Shown: positions 42,774-53,961, numbered from the stretch's first letter. The stretch: 64,000 bases of DNA from Geobacteraceae bacterium (GCA_029975275.1 JARKPN010000070.1:1-64000), one strand, 5' to 3'. Translations and numbers: made by a program. The notes: generated by a model from the sequence alone, not told the origin.

Positions 42774-43724
42774 TCAACACTGCATTTTGTCCAAAATGCC
42801 GGCGGCCAGCAGCGGCAGCATGATCTCGTGGTGGCCGGTGATGGTGTGGCCCCTCCCCGTGCCCGAGGTGGGACGCCTGACCACGTTCTGCAGGGGCCGG
42901 TAGTGCTGCTGCATGTCGAAGTTGGCGGTGGTGAAGTTGTCCACGTGGTACCCCAGGTTCTGGACGATGGAGAGCGCCTTGAGGAAGACCTCCGGGAGCA
43001 GCACCGCGCTCCCCACGTTCAGGTAGACGCCGCCGTCCCCCAGCTCGGACACCACCGAGGCGAAGATGCGGAAATCGGTGTAGGAGGCCTGGCCTATGAC
43101 CGCTCCGTCGGCGGTCGGGTGCTGGTGCACGATGTCGGTCCCCAGCGCCACGTGGACCGTGATCGGGATGTCGTGTTCCCGGCAGACGGCAAAAAGGCTC
43201 TTGTCGCTGAACGGGTTGCCGTTCTCCAGGATGAAGCTCCCGACCGCCTCGCCGAAGCCCTGGCCTTTGGCCACGCCTTCCCGCAGTGCCCGGTTGATGT
43301 CCCGGCCGGTCTCCTCGGCCATGCCGAACAGGCCGCAGTGGAGCACCTTCCCCACGTCCTCGCTGGTCTCGCCGATCAGGGAGATCTCGTAGTCGTGGAT
43401 GGCGACGGAGCCGTTGACGGCAAAGGCGGTGATCGCCCCGGCCTCGATCAGGTCCTTCAGCACCGGCTGGAGCCCGCACTTGATCACGTGTCCGCCCAGG
43501 GCCATGACCACCGGCTTGCCCGCGGCCCTGGCCGCGGCCACGGCGTCAATCACCGCCAGCAGGTCCCTTGACGCCAGCTGGGGAGGAAACGAAGCGAGCA
43601 GGTCCGCCACCGTCATCCCGGCCCGGACGCCCGTGGCCGCATCCCGCTCCATGACCACCTTGTTGAACCGCTCCGCCAGCGGGTAGGTCTTCACGCCCGA
43701 CATGTCCATCGGCCGGTATTTCAT
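42774..43724 (-). CDS. Conserved protein, possibly deoxyhypusine-synthase-like, in heptose operon
   Basis: 316 residues, cytosolic. Conserved-looking blocks: [60 protein letters not shown] and [21 protein letters not shown] tentatively relate it to the deoxyhypusine-synthase-like NAD-binding fold. It is not a true deoxyhypusine synthase, which would have no eIF5A substrate here. The start overlaps the gmhA stop (ATGA), so translation is coupled to heptose synthesis. A sugar-phosphate or regulatory role is possible; the function is unknown. Confidence 0.65.
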   Translation of the reverse strand: MKYRPMDMSGVKTYPLAERFNKVVMERDAATGVRAGMTVADLLASFPPQLASRDLLAVIDAVAAARAAGKPVVMALGGHVIKCGLQPVLKDLIEAGAITAFAVNGSVAIHDYEISLIGETSEDVGKVLHCGLFGMAEETGRDINRALREGVAKGQGFGEAVGSFILENGNPFSDKSLFAVCREHDIPITVHVALGTDIVHQHPTADGAVIGQASYTDFRIFASVVSELGDGGVYLNVGSAVLLPEVFLKALSIVQNLGYHVDNFTTANFDMQQHYRPLQNVVRRPTSGTGRGHTITGHHEIMLPLLAAGILDKMQC

Positions 43725-44299
43725 GGCGTCTCCCCGAACAGATCCTGCTCCACCAGCTCGCACAGGATATGGATGATGGTGATGTGCCCTTCCTGGATGC
43801 GCGGCGTATCCATCCCCGGAACCGTCAGGTCCAGGTCGACCATCTCCCTGATGGGACCGCCGTCCCTGCCCAGCAGCCCCACTGTCACGCACCCCAGTTC
43901 CCGGGCGAGGCCCAGGGCGGCGGCCACGTTCTCCGACGACCCGCTGGTGGAGATGCCGAACACCACGTCGCCCGGCATTGCCAGGGCCTCCACCTGGCGG
44001 CGGAACACCGTGTCGAAGCCGTAGTCGTTCCCCACCGCCGTCAGGATCGAGCTGTCGGTGGTCAGGGCGACGGCCGGAAGCCCCTTCCGCTCCAGGCGGA
44101 AGCGGCCGACCATCTCGGCGGCCAGGTGCTGGGCATCGGCCGCCGACCCGCCGTTCCCCATGACCAGCAGCTTGCTCCCGTTCCGGTAGGCATCCGCAAT
44201 CAATCGGGCCGCCTGCCGGATCCCGCCGGCCAGTTCGCGTTCCACCCGCTCCATGACCTCGCGATGGGCTTTGAAAACGGCTTCCATCGTATCCTTCAT
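43721..44299 (-). CDS. gmhA: Sedoheptulose-7-phosphate isomerase
   Basis: 192-residue SIS-domain protein with the sugar-phosphate site [20 protein letters not shown] and [15 protein letters not shown]. First enzyme of ADP-heptose synthesis. AGGGGAGG ribosome site. Confidence 0.96.
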   Translation of the reverse strand: MKDTMEAVFKAHREVMERVERELAGGIRQAARLIADAYRNGSKLLVMGNGGSAADAQHLAAEMVGRFRLERKGLPAVALTTDSSILTAVGNDYGFDTVFRRQVEALAMPGDVVFGISTSGSSENVAAALGLARELGCVTVGLLGRDGGPIREMVDLDLTVPGMDTPRIQEGHITIIHILCELVEQDLFGETP

Positions 44300-45334
44300 T
44301 CAGACCTCCCCTCGGGTAAAGTTGCGTTCCAGCTCGGCAAACGGGATGCCGGTCACACCGCCGGGCGCGCAGAGACCCTCCGCGCCGGTCACCGGTTGCA
44401 GGTCCGGGTATTTCTCCAATTGAGCGGAAAAGGCCGAACGGAGCGCCCTGGCCGGGAACCAGTGTGAAAGCCGTTCAACCACGATATGCTCGTGCAGGCG
44501 GTGCAGCCCGGCGGCGGCAATGGTTCGGTAGGTCCTGGACGGAGCCAGGACGAAAAACCGCTCTCCCCGGCGCGCGCCCTCAAGGGCCACGGCGAAGATA
44601 CGGTCAATGGCTTCCCCGGCGGGGTCCTGCGCGAGACAGAAACAGTAGCCGTGCTCTTCTCCCCAGCGGTCGCGGTAGGATTTCATGCTCTCCCACAGGA
44701 TCCGTTCGCGCCGTTCGGGAGAGCCGTAGACCGCCCTGTCGCGGTAGAGGACCGGCGGTCCTTCAACGGCCAGGGTGCGGAAACCGGCCTGCCAGGCGCG
44801 GCGCGAGTAGTCCCTGAGGCACCAGTAGGCACCGTCGAGCCCGCCGTCGAAACCGCCTATCTCCCGGTAGAGCCGGGAGGTAATGCCGATGGCGGTGAAC
44901 GAGCCGCGGCACGCCTCCGCCGGAATGTCGCAACGGTTTATTTCCGGTCGCGGGAGGCTGCCGGCGGGCGCGAGGCAGGGAACCAACACCCCGGCGTCAG
45001 GGCCGAGCGCCGCGGCCTGCAACGGTTCGAGCCAGCCGGAGGTGACAAAGGAGGAGGTGCGCAGCGCAATGACCAGGGGAGCGGAGGCCAGCGCAAGGCC
45101 CCTGTTCAACGTATCCACCAGACAGGCCGGGCCGCCGGTGCGCAACAGAATCACCCGGTCGTCGAGGTACTCGGCGAACTCATGAAGGACCCGCCCGGTC
45201 TCCGGATCGCCGCCCGCGTCCAGCAGTATCAGGCGGGCATCGGGGGCGTGCTCCACCAGGGCGGCCAGGCACTCCCGGGTCTCAACCGGCCCGTTCCAGA
45301 CGGGAATGACGATATCTGTTGCAACCAGGCTCAT
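44300..45334 (-). CDS. GT2-like glycosyltransferase
   Basis: 344 residues with an N-terminal GT-A fold start (TDIVIPVWNGPVETRECLAA) and LNRGLALASAPLVIALRTS. The third part, up to EKYPDL, has no motif I recognise. It ends one base before gmhA. It is likely to add a sugar to the lipopolysaccharide core or another envelope glycan. Confidence 0.7.
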   Translation of the reverse strand: MSLVATDIVIPVWNGPVETRECLAALVEHAPDARLILLDAGGDPETGRVLHEFAEYLDDRVILLRTGGPACLVDTLNRGLALASAPLVIALRTSSFVTSGWLEPLQAAALGPDAGVLVPCLAPAGSLPRPEINRCDIPAEACRGSFTAIGITSRLYREIGGFDGGLDGAYWCLRDYSRRAWQAGFRTLAVEGPPVLYRDRAVYGSPERRERILWESMKSYRDRWGEEHGYCFCLAQDPAGEAIDRIFAVALEGARRGERFFVLAPSRTYRTIAAAGLHRLHEHIVVERLSHWFPARALRSAFSAQLEKYPDLQPVTGAEGLCAPGGVTGIPFAELERNFTRGEV

Positions 45335-45444
45335 GAATCAAATGGTCCGGAACGGAGGAATGTGCGTCCCTTGTGCAAACAGGCTGTGCATGCGGCATGG
45401 CGGCAGGATGGTCTTATGCCGGGGAAGGATCGATACCGGGAGGG

Positions 45445-46500
<1,056 letters not shown>

Positions 46501-46697
46501 TCACGTGTTTGGATGAAAACGTCTTTCCGTCCGAATGGGAATGGAAGATGGTAACAAAAACGCCGTAACCTGGCAAGAGAGAATTTGGAAAACCCGGGAA
46601 CAATCTCCGGTTGCTTTTGATGCATGATTATATTACTATTCCGTCCCGTTATCCGTGAATTTATCTCACTTATCAACCACAAAGGAGCAACCGGCCG

Positions 46698-48281
46698 ATG
46701 CTTGGAATCATGAGAAAATATAAGCAGTCGATAATTATAAAGGGCGTATTTATCGTAATCGTTCTCTCTTTTGTCGGCACCATCTTCCTCATCTGGGGAG
46801 AAGGGGGGGAGGGGCTGAAGAGCTCCGGCTACGCCATAAAGGTGAACGGGGAAAAGATACCCCACGACCAGTACCTCAGGGCGCATGACCGGATGGTGGA
46901 ATCTCTCCGGCAGATCTACGGCCAGACCCTGACTCCCGAGATGGAGAAACAGATGGGGATCCGCAGGATGGTCATAGACAGCCTGGTCAACACCACCCTG
47001 GTGAGGCAGGCAGCGAAGAAGATGGGAATCAAGGTCACCGACGCCGACGTGATAGCGGCCATATCGCATATGCCGTTCTTCCAGAGGGACGGCGCCTTCG
47101 ACCGGAGGCTGTACGAACAGATCCTGCGGGAGAACCGCATCACCCCGGCCGCGTTCGAAAGCGCCAAGCGGGAGGAACTCCTGATGGAGAAGGCCCACAA
47201 GGCGGTTCTCGACAAGGTGACCCTCAGCGACCAGGACCTGCTCCAGTACTACCATAAGACCCGCGACCGCATCGAGCTCCAGTTCGTCTCCTTTTCACCG
47301 GCCGAGCTGCGGAGCAGCGTCAGGGTAACCGACCAGGATTTGAACGCCTACCTCCAGCAGTACGGCAGGGAGTTCATGACGGACGAGGAGATACGCCTCT
47401 CCTATGCGCTGGTCCCCCCGGACAAGTACGGCGCCGGGGCCGCGGTGAACGACGACGAGATCCAGTCCTTTTACCGGAGAAATATCGACCGTTACCAGGA
47501 AAAGGGGGACATACTCCCGCTGGAGGAGGTGAAGGAGCGGGTCAGGGCAGACGCCAGGAAGGAAAAGGCTGCCAGGCAGTCCTTTGAAAAGGCCGCCGAC
47601 GCCCTCAACAAAAACCTCGGGAACGCCGACCTTGACGCCGCGGCCCGCATGCTGGGGGTTCCGGTCGTGGAAACGCCCGTGTTCTCCGCCAAGGCACCGC
47701 CGGCCACCATCGCCGGAGAGGCCGAACTGGTCCGCAAGGCATTTTTACAGAAGGAGGGAATACTCAGCGGCCCTCTGGAAACGGCCAAAGGGATTTACCT
47801 GTTCAAGGTGACCAAGAGGAATCCCGCCGCTGTTCCGCCCCTTTCCGCCGTAAGGGCAAAGGTGGAAAAGCAGGTCATCGACGGCAGGGCGGCCGAACTG
47901 GCCCGTGCCAGGGCGGAGGAGGCACTGGCAAAGATGGCGCAGGGCACGTACGGAGGGACACTACAGGATACCGGAAGCTTCACTTACTCGGAGAAGGGCG
48001 AAATCCCGAAGATAGGGGTTTCAATGGGGCTCATGGAGGCGGCAATAGCCCTCACAGCCGCCGCTCCGGCAGCGAAGGAGCCTTTCCAGGTCAACGGCCG
48101 CTGGTATGCCGTGCGCCTGAAGCAGAGGACCGAGGCCGACGCGGCCGCGTTCCAGAAGGAGAAGGAGCAGCTCAGGCAGGCGCTCCTGCCCAGAAAACAA
48201 AACGAGGCCATCGAGTCCTGGATGAAGGGTCTCCGGGACAAGGCCAAGATAGTCATCGACCCGGCCCTGGAGCAGCGGTAG
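46698..48281 (+). CDS. SurA/PpiD-like membrane-anchored chaperone
   Basis: 527 residues: N-terminal membrane anchor ([20 protein letters not shown]), then a SurA-type chaperone domain ([40 protein letters not shown]). The central region lacks the GGDLG-type parvulin motif, so prolyl isomerase activity is doubtful. Such proteins hold unfolded outer-membrane proteins in the periplasm. AAGGAG lies ten bases before the ATG. Divergent from mreB, so the 200-base gap 46492-46697 must carry both promoters. Confidence 0.85.
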   Translation: MLGIMRKYKQSIIIKGVFIVIVLSFVGTIFLIWGEGGEGLKSSGYAIKVNGEKIPHDQYLRAHDRMVESLRQIYGQTLTPEMEKQMGIRRMVIDSLVNTTLVRQAAKKMGIKVTDADVIAAISHMPFFQRDGAFDRRLYEQILRENRITPAAFESAKREELLMEKAHKAVLDKVTLSDQDLLQYYHKTRDRIELQFVSFSPAELRSSVRVTDQDLNAYLQQYGREFMTDEEIRLSYALVPPDKYGAGAAVNDDEIQSFYRRNIDRYQEKGDILPLEEVKERVRADARKEKAARQSFEKAADALNKNLGNADLDAAARMLGVPVVETPVFSAKAPPATIAGEAELVRKAFLQKEGILSGPLETAKGIYLFKVTKRNPAAVPPLSAVRAKVEKQVIDGRAAELARARAEEALAKMAQGTYGGTLQDTGSFTYSEKGEIPKIGVSMGLMEAAIALTAAAPAAKEPFQVNGRWYAVRLKQRTEADAAAFQKEKEQLRQALLPRKQNEAIESWMKGLRDKAKIVIDPALEQR

Positions 48282-48342
48282 AGGCGCCGGTCCGCCTCAT
48301 CCCGCCGGAAGGCGAAAATTCTCAGGAATAAAGGAATTCACA

Positions 48343-49224
48343 TTGAAAGATATAGTTCTGGCAACCGATTTCCCCGACCTGCCGCGCGCAGGGCGCGGAA
48401 AGGTCCGCGACATCTACGACCTGGGCGATGCCCTGCTCATCGTCACCACCGACCGGATCTCGGCCTTCGACGTAATCATGAACGAGGGGATCCCGGGCAA
48501 GGGACACGTTCTCACCCGGATCTCTGCCCACTGGTTCCGGATCATGGAAGACATCATCCCCAACCATTTGATCTCCACCGAGGTCGGAGACTTCCCGGCG
48601 ATCTGCCACAAGTACGCGGACGTGCTGGAAGGACGTTCCATGCTGGTGAAAAAGGCCAGACCCCTGCCGGTGGAGTGCATCGTGAGGGGTTACCTGGCCG
48701 GTTCCGGCTGGAAGGAATACCGGGAGACCGGCTCCGTCTGCGGTATCGCCCTGCCCCCCGGCCTGGTGGAGTCGGACCGCCTGGAGGAACCGATTTTCAC
48801 CCCCTCCACCAAGGCGGAGCTGGGCGACCACGACGAAAACATCCCGTTCGAGAGAATGGTGGAGCTGTGCGGCGGCGAGACGGCCGAACAGGCGCGCCGG
48901 GCCACCCTCGACATCTACCTGAAGGCCAGGAAGATTGCCGACGGCAGGGGGATCATCATCGCCGACACCAAGTTCGAGTTCGGCATCCTCGACAACCGGC
49001 TGATAATCATCGACGAGTGCCTCACCCCGGACTCCAGCCGGTTCTGGCCCAGGGACGGCTACCTGCCGGGCCGCTCTCAGCCCAGCTTCGACAAGCAGTT
49101 CCTGCGGGATTACCTGGAGACGCTGGACTGGAACAAGCAGGCGCCGCCTCCGCCGCTGCCGGACGAGGTTGTCCGGAAGACCGCGGAGAAGTACCGGGAG
49201 GCGCTGGAGCGTCTCACGTCCTGA
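48343..49224 (+). CDS. purC: SAICAR synthase
   Basis: 293 residues, the longer form of phosphoribosylaminoimidazole-succinocarboxamide synthase: [41 protein letters not shown] and [15 protein letters not shown]. It joins aspartate to CAIR in purine synthesis. TTG start with AAAGGA upstream. Confidence 0.96.
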   Translation: MKDIVLATDFPDLPRAGRGKVRDIYDLGDALLIVTTDRISAFDVIMNEGIPGKGHVLTRISAHWFRIMEDIIPNHLISTEVGDFPAICHKYADVLEGRSMLVKKARPLPVECIVRGYLAGSGWKEYRETGSVCGIALPPGLVESDRLEEPIFTPSTKAELGDHDENIPFERMVELCGGETAEQARRATLDIYLKARKIADGRGIIIADTKFEFGILDNRLIIIDECLTPDSSRFWPRDGYLPGRSQPSFDKQFLRDYLETLDWNKQAPPPPLPDEVVRKTAEKYREALERLTS

Positions 49225-49256
49225 AGGTGACGACCGCGCTGCACGAACCGAAAACC

Positions 49257-49288
49257 AAAAGGCCCCGAGGCATGCTTCGGGGCCTTTT
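49257..49288. terminator. Bidirectional terminator between purC and the FmdB-like gene
   Basis: AAAAGGCCCCGA and TCGGGGCCTTTT form a perfect 12-base stem with A and T runs on each side, between convergent genes. Confidence 0.9.
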
Positions 49289-49313
49289 CAGTTGATTCAA
49301 GAGTTACAAGGTA

Positions 49314-49802
49314 CTAGAGAGGGTAAAGTGTCTCATCCCGCTCCGGGGCGCGGAGACGCCGCTTCAGCCCCCTGACCCCCTCCCGGGCAAAGGGGTTGTC
49401 GGCATCGAACAGGTGCCCCATTTCCTCCTCGATCCTGTCAGGGTCCTCTCCAGCCTCCAGTCGCCGGATCGCCTCCTCCGCACCCGTCCCCAGGTCCATG
49501 CCGGTGGCCTCGGTGAACCTGCGCATGAAGCGGGCCATCTGGCGCGGGTCGTTCTCGTCCGCCCCCTCCATCTCTCCGGCCAGGGCCTCCATGGCCTTTT
49601 CCATGCGCTCCTCGTCAATGTCCGGCATCCCTTCGGGCAGATCCTCGCCCCGCCCCCTGGACACGGCAAAGCGGGAGACCTGCCTTTCCAGCCCGGGCCG
49701 GCCGCACCTGGGACAGGCGGGCCGCTTCTCCGTGTTCACCCTGCGGGAGAGGAAATTGAAGATGGTATGGCAATCGGAACAATAGAATTCATAGACCGGC
49801 AT
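49314..49802 (-). CDS. FmdB-family zinc ribbon protein
   Basis: About 162 residues. The N-terminal zinc ribbon is complete (VYEFYCSDCHTIFNF then CPRCGRPGL). The rest is acidic, helical and unlike a catalytic domain (MEKAMEALAGEMEGADE). Many such proteins are only 60-110 residues, so this one has a long tail. The start at 49802 (MPVYEFYC) is the family start. Function unknown, possibly regulatory. Confidence 0.8.
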   Translation of the reverse strand: MPVYEFYCSDCHTIFNFLSRRVNTEKRPACPRCGRPGLERQVSRFAVSRGRGEDLPEGMPDIDEERMEKAMEALAGEMEGADENDPRQMARFMRRFTEATGMDLGTGAEEAIRRLEAGEDPDRIEEEMGHLFDADNPFAREGVRGLKRRLRAPERDETLYPL

Positions 49803-49919
49803 GCTGGTCACTCCTTGATTGGTGTTCGTCAGGAAACTGTGGGACTTTGAATTCGCCTCCACAGGGGCCTGGTGTCGGTACTCTTAAGGTGACTGATGCC
49901 GCATGACGCCGGAGCGACG

Positions 49920-51434
49920 CTACGGCACCCTCCCCGCCATGACCCCTGCACCGTTGGGGAGGTCCAGGGGGAGCCGTTGGATGTCGCGCAGCCCCGCGGC
50001 CTCCAGCATCTCACCGAGGTCACCCTCGGAATAGCTCCGCCCCTCCCTGGTGCCGAGCAGCATGTTGAGCGAAAACAGCGCCGGATACAGGGGAGCGGTC
50101 CCGGTGTCGTCCAGGATAAACTCCTGGACCAGCAGCAGGCCGTCCGGTTCCAGGGCCGATGCGGCCTTGGCGAGGATGACCGCGCATCCACCCGGCCCTT
50201 CCGCGTGGAGGATGTGGGAGAGCCAGGCCGCGTCGTAACGGCCCGGGATCGCGTCGCTGAGGTAGTCTCCTGCCACGAACGAAATCCTGTCGGCCAACCC
50301 GAAGCGGGCGATGGTCTGCTCGGCAAAGGGCCGGGTGGACGGCAGGTCGAACACCACCGCCGACAGGCCGGGATTGCGCATGCAGAAATGGATCGCATAG
50401 GTCCCGGGTCCCCCTCCCAGGTCAAGCAGCCGGACGCGGCCCGAAAGGTCAATGCTCTGGGCGATGCGGGGGCCGTTGCGCATGGCCAGGTCGAACATCC
50501 CGAGCTCGAAGCTCTCGATGCGTGCAGCCTCGTCGCCGTGGGCATACCGTTCCCGCATGGGGACGCCTTCACGGACCGCCTCGTCCAGGTGGGCCCAGGA
50601 CGACATCAGGAAGTGGTGGTGGAGCAGTATGTGCCCCAGATAGCGGGGCGAGGTGCGTGACAGATACTCGGCGGCGAACGGCGAGGCGGACCAGTACTCC
50701 TCCTCCCTCTCTGCCAGCCCCATGGCGGCCAGGGCCTTGAGCAGGGCGGACAATCCGCGGTTGTCGCAATCCGTCAGCCCGGCGAGGTCCGCCACAGTGT
50801 GCGGACAAGCGGACAGCGGAGTGAAGAGATCCAGTTTCACGGCCGCGTGCAGTGCGCAGGCCGCCCAGTAGCCGTTAGAAACGCTCAGCAGGTCTTCGGC
50901 CGTGCGGAAAAACCCGTTCACGGATGTCTCCTTTCCTCTCCGGCGATCCTCTATCAGCCGGCTTTGAGTCTCCCCCCGGACCGTCCCGAGCAGACAGCGC
51001 ATGAACCGCAGCGCCATCCGGTAAACACCGGGACGTTTCGACTCACGGGGACCCGCCACATTCAGGACACGGACGCCGTTTTCCTCGATCCATGAGGCGA
51101 CCTGCGCCGGGTCCGGGGAAACGTCCAGTTGCACCACCAGCAGGGGTTTCCCGAACTCCCGGGCGAACCCCGCGGTAAGCGCGGTCCCGTCGGCAAGCTC
51201 CCCGATGTTCAGTACCAGGGTGGCTTCGGACTCGATCACGTTGCGCTCGGTACGGGCGGCGTAACCGGGCGAATCGAGCTCACTCAGCGGATAGCGCTCC
51301 GGAATCCGGCCATCCTCCGCCAGCCTCCCGGCCGGGCACCACCCTCCAACCGGGATGCCCGCCTCCATGGCCGCATCCAGCCCGGCCCTGTCCACCCCGG
51401 TCTGCCCGCCGGACACGATCCTGGTCAAACGCAT
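49920..51434 (-). CDS. Fusion of a YpsA/molybdenum-carrier-like domain and an O-methyltransferase
   Basis: Residues 1-150 match the putative molybdenum carrier / lysine-decarboxylase-like fold (IVSGGQTGVDRAGLDAAMEA; GRIPERYPLSEL). Residues about 172-504 are a complete class I methyltransferase of the O-methyltransferase-2 type: winged-helix dimerisation part (NGYWAACALHAAVKLDLFTP) and AdoMet loop RLLDLGGGPGTYAIHF. The two are in one uninterrupted frame. A GTG at 50921 (MNGFF) with AAAGGAG seven bases upstream could also start the methyltransferase alone, so separate translation is possible. Substrate unknown. Confidence 0.75.
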   Translation of the reverse strand: MRLTRIVSGGQTGVDRAGLDAAMEAGIPVGGWCPAGRLAEDGRIPERYPLSELDSPGYAARTERNVIESEATLVLNIGELADGTALTAGFAREFGKPLLVVQLDVSPDPAQVASWIEENGVRVLNVAGPRESKRPGVYRMALRFMRCLLGTVRGETQSRLIEDRRRGKETSVNGFFRTAEDLLSVSNGYWAACALHAAVKLDLFTPLSACPHTVADLAGLTDCDNRGLSALLKALAAMGLAEREEEYWSASPFAAEYLSRTSPRYLGHILLHHHFLMSSWAHLDEAVREGVPMRERYAHGDEAARIESFELGMFDLAMRNGPRIAQSIDLSGRVRLLDLGGGPGTYAIHFCMRNPGLSAVVFDLPSTRPFAEQTIARFGLADRISFVAGDYLSDAIPGRYDAAWLSHILHAEGPGGCAVILAKAASALEPDGLLLVQEFILDDTGTAPLYPALFSLNMLLGTREGRSYSEGDLGEMLEAAGLRDIQRLPLDLPNGAGVMAGRVP

Positions 51435-51488
51435 AAGGTCGCCCTCATTCCTGAAACTCAGGACAGGAACCGGTTAACCGTCCCTTTT

Positions 51489-52022
51489 CTATGCCCCGTC
51501 CTCCAGCAGCACCTTCAGCTTCTCAAGGGCCTGTCCGTTTCCCTGCCGGGCGGACCGGGCAAGCCATCCGACCGCTTTGCGCCGATCCTGCTCCACCCCG
51601 TCTCCCCGTGCATACATGAGCCCCAGGTTGTACTGCGCCCTTGCGTATCCCTGCTTCGCGGAAAGATGGAACCAACGCGCCGCCCTGCGCGGATCCCTGC
51701 CGACACCGTGTCCGTACAGACGCATCAGTCCCATATTATACTGGGCGCCCGCATGTCCCTGCTCCGCGGCCCGCCTGAAGTGCTGCACCGCTTCTCCGGG
51801 GTCGCGCCTGACACCTTCGCCTTTATAGTACATCAGACCCAGGGCGAAGTCCCCTTCAGGGGACCCTTCTGCGCGGAATTCCTTGAGCGCCTTCGAGAAT
51901 TCTCCCCTTTTGTAGGCCGCAACCCCCGTTCCGTCACCGGCGCACCCCCCGAGAGCCAGCACTGCCAGGAAAAAGGCAATGGCGAGACCCGGGAACAGCA
52001 CCGCCTGGCTTTTTTTCTCCAT
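51489..52022 (-). CDS. Sel1-repeat lipoprotein
   Basis: About 177 residues: signal peptide with lipobox LGGC, then at least three Sel1-like repeats (FALGLMYYKGEGVRRDPGEA; AQYNMGLMRLYGHGVGRDPR; AQYNLGLMYARGDGVEQDRR). Sel1 repeats mediate protein contacts; this one should be periplasmic and membrane tethered. The start at 52022 has GGGAG upstream. Confidence 0.85.
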   Translation of the reverse strand: MEKKSQAVLFPGLAIAFFLAVLALGGCAGDGTGVAAYKRGEFSKALKEFRAEGSPEGDFALGLMYYKGEGVRRDPGEAVQHFRRAAEQGHAGAQYNMGLMRLYGHGVGRDPRRAARWFHLSAKQGYARAQYNLGLMYARGDGVEQDRRKAVGWLARSARQGNGQALEKLKVLLEDGA

Positions 52023-52231
52023 CAAACTCTCCCTTCCTGCCTGCCGGAATCTCCGGGTATTTCGCACCATTTATAAAACAACAGGGTACCGTTGTAAAGC
52101 CGGGTTTTACGTGTCCGGTCGTGAACAACGGATCTACGGCGGAGAACCCTTGGGAAGCCTGAACGGGGTGGTGAAAAAATCTGCACCGGCCCCCTTGCCA
52201 ACCGGTTATTCAATGCTAACCTTACATACAA

Positions 52232-52426
52232 GAGAAAGGAGGCGATGATTCACGACGGTAGTCACACATCCTGAGAGAAGTGCAGCTATCGGGCGGGATG
52301 AGTATCCTTCCTGAAGATTCCCCCCGAAGGGGGAAACAGTTCGAGAGATGAAGAGAAAAGGCCGGGTGCGGGCGATCCCGGCCTTTTGCGTATCCAGGAT
52401 TTGACGGTATGAACTCCGGAGGATCA
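52232..52426 (+). promoter_or_regulatory. Possible structured leader of the C-S lyase gene with terminator
   Basis: A ribosome site AAAGGAGG and a nine-codon ORF (MIHDGSHTS) at about 52244 are followed by hairpins (CCCCCGAAGGGGG at 52321) and then a strong terminator, AAAAGGCCGG/CCGGCCTTTT (52356-52387), 40 bases before the C-S lyase start. This looks like an attenuator. I do not recognise a known riboswitch. Bases 52023-52231 show no gene. Confidence 0.4.
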
Positions 52427-53560
52427 ATGACCGATTTCGACCAGATCATCGACCGGAGCGGGACATCCAGCGAGAAATGGGAGCGCTACCGGAACCGCGA
52501 CGTCATCCCCCTCTGGGTGGCCGACATGGACTTCCGCTCCCCTCAGGCCGTAATCGACGCCCTCCACGCCAGGGTCGGGCACGGGGTGTTCGGCTACACC
52601 CTCCCGCCCGGAGAGCTCCACGACGTCGTCCGCCGGATGCTCCGGCAGGATTTCGACTGGAAGGTCGGACACGACTGGATCGTCTGGCTGCCCGGGCTGG
52701 TGGCGGGTCTGAACCTGGCCTGCCGTGCGGTGGGCGGCGAAGGTGACGAGGTGCTGGTCCCCATCCCGGTATATCCTCCCTTCATGTCCGCCCCGCGCCA
52801 CGGACGCCGGACCGCCGTCACGGTCCCACTCTCGGTGAGAAGCGGACGCCGGACCTTCGACTTCGAGGCCCTGGAACGTGCCGTGACCAGGAGGACACGC
52901 CTGCTCCTCCTCTGCAACCCCCACAACCCGGTGGGCCGCGCCTATGACCGGGAAGAACTGGACCAGGTGGCACGGCTGTGCGAACGCTACGATCTCGTCA
53001 TCTGTTCGGACGAAATCCACTCCGGCCTGCTGCTCGACACCGACAGGCGACACATCCCCATCGCCACCATCTCGCCTGAAACGGCTTGCCGCACCATCAC
53101 CCTCATGGCGCCGAGCAAGACCTTCAACATTCCCGGCCTCGGATGCGCCTTCGCCGTGGTCCCCGACCCCGAGCTCCGCAGCCGCTTTATCGAGGCAATG
53201 GCCGGGACGGTCCCTCCGGTCAACACCCTCGGTTATACCGCGGCCCTGGCCGCATACTGTCACGGAGACGCCTGGCAACGGGAGCTGCTGACCTATCTGC
53301 GGGGAAACCGTGACCTGGTGGCACAGGAGATAGCCCTGATGCCCGGGCTTTCCATGGACCGGGTCGAGGCCACCTATCTGGCCTGGATCGATGCGAGGGA
53401 AACGGGCCTGGACGACCCGTCGGCGTTCTTCGAGCAGGCCGGGGTCGGACTCTCCGACGGGGCGCTCTTCGGCGGAGCCGGCTTCGTCAGGCTCAACTTC
53501 GGCTGCCCGCGGCCCCTGCTCCGTGAGGCACTGGGACGCATGAGAAGGGCGACAGGCTGA
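52427..53560 (+). CDS. MalY/PatB-type cystathionine beta-lyase
   Basis: 377 residues, fold-type I PLP aminotransferase relative: family start DRSGTSSEKWERY, IPLWVADMDFRSP, LLLCNPHNPVGRAYDREELD, SDEIHSGLLLD and the PLP lysine in MAPSKTFNIPGLG. These enzymes release a thiol, ammonia and pyruvate from cystathionine or S-conjugates. ATG 52427 was chosen because GGAGG is six bases upstream. Confidence 0.92.
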   Translation: MTDFDQIIDRSGTSSEKWERYRNRDVIPLWVADMDFRSPQAVIDALHARVGHGVFGYTLPPGELHDVVRRMLRQDFDWKVGHDWIVWLPGLVAGLNLACRAVGGEGDEVLVPIPVYPPFMSAPRHGRRTAVTVPLSVRSGRRTFDFEALERAVTRRTRLLLLCNPHNPVGRAYDREELDQVARLCERYDLVICSDEIHSGLLLDTDRRHIPIATISPETACRTITLMAPSKTFNIPGLGCAFAVVPDPELRSRFIEAMAGTVPPVNTLGYTAALAAYCHGDAWQRELLTYLRGNRDLVAQEIALMPGLSMDRVEATYLAWIDARETGLDDPSAFFEQAGVGLSDGALFGGAGFVRLNFGCPRPLLREALGRMRRATG

Positions 53561-53643
53561 CCACTTGACGCTATGGTCAACCAGGATAGAATTAATCAAC
53601 GTCAACAGGATTGTTATACACGAGAGGGAAAGGAGGACGGAAA

Positions 53644-53961
53644 ATGCGCAAACTGTTGGCATTGATCGTACTCGGGTCGGCACTCAGTCTCTTCGGCTGC
53701 GCCACGACCGAGCCGCCTGCCAGGAAGGCCGAATCACCCAGGCAGTCCATCAGATGCACCACCTGCGGCGCAGAATTCACCTCCCAGGCAGGCATCGAAG
53801 ATCACCTGAAGACCCACCCCGGGCACACAGCGGATGTCAAACCACTCATAAAGTGCGCCACTTGCGGCGCCGAGTTCACCTCGCCGGCCGGGCTCGCCGA
53901 CCATGTCCAGGCCAATCCCGGTCACAAGCCCGCCAAGGTCGAAGGACAGTACGCCCCCTGA
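53644..53961 (+). CDS. Lipoprotein with two C2H2 zinc-finger-like repeats
   Basis: 105 residues. Signal peptide with lipobox LFGC, then two nearly identical units, CTTCGAEFTSQAGIEDHL then KTHPGH, and CATCGAEFTSPAGLADHV then QANPGH. Each has the Cys-x2-Cys and His-x4/5-His spacing of a classical zinc finger. C2H2 fingers are rare in bacteria and the lipobox puts these in the periplasm, so a DNA role is unlikely. Metal binding or protein contact is more plausible. AAAGGAGG ribosome site. Confidence 0.8.
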   Translation: MRKLLALIVLGSALSLFGCATTEPPARKAESPRQSIRCTTCGAEFTSQAGIEDHLKTHPGHTADVKPLIKCATCGAEFTSPAGLADHVQANPGHKPAKVEGQYAP

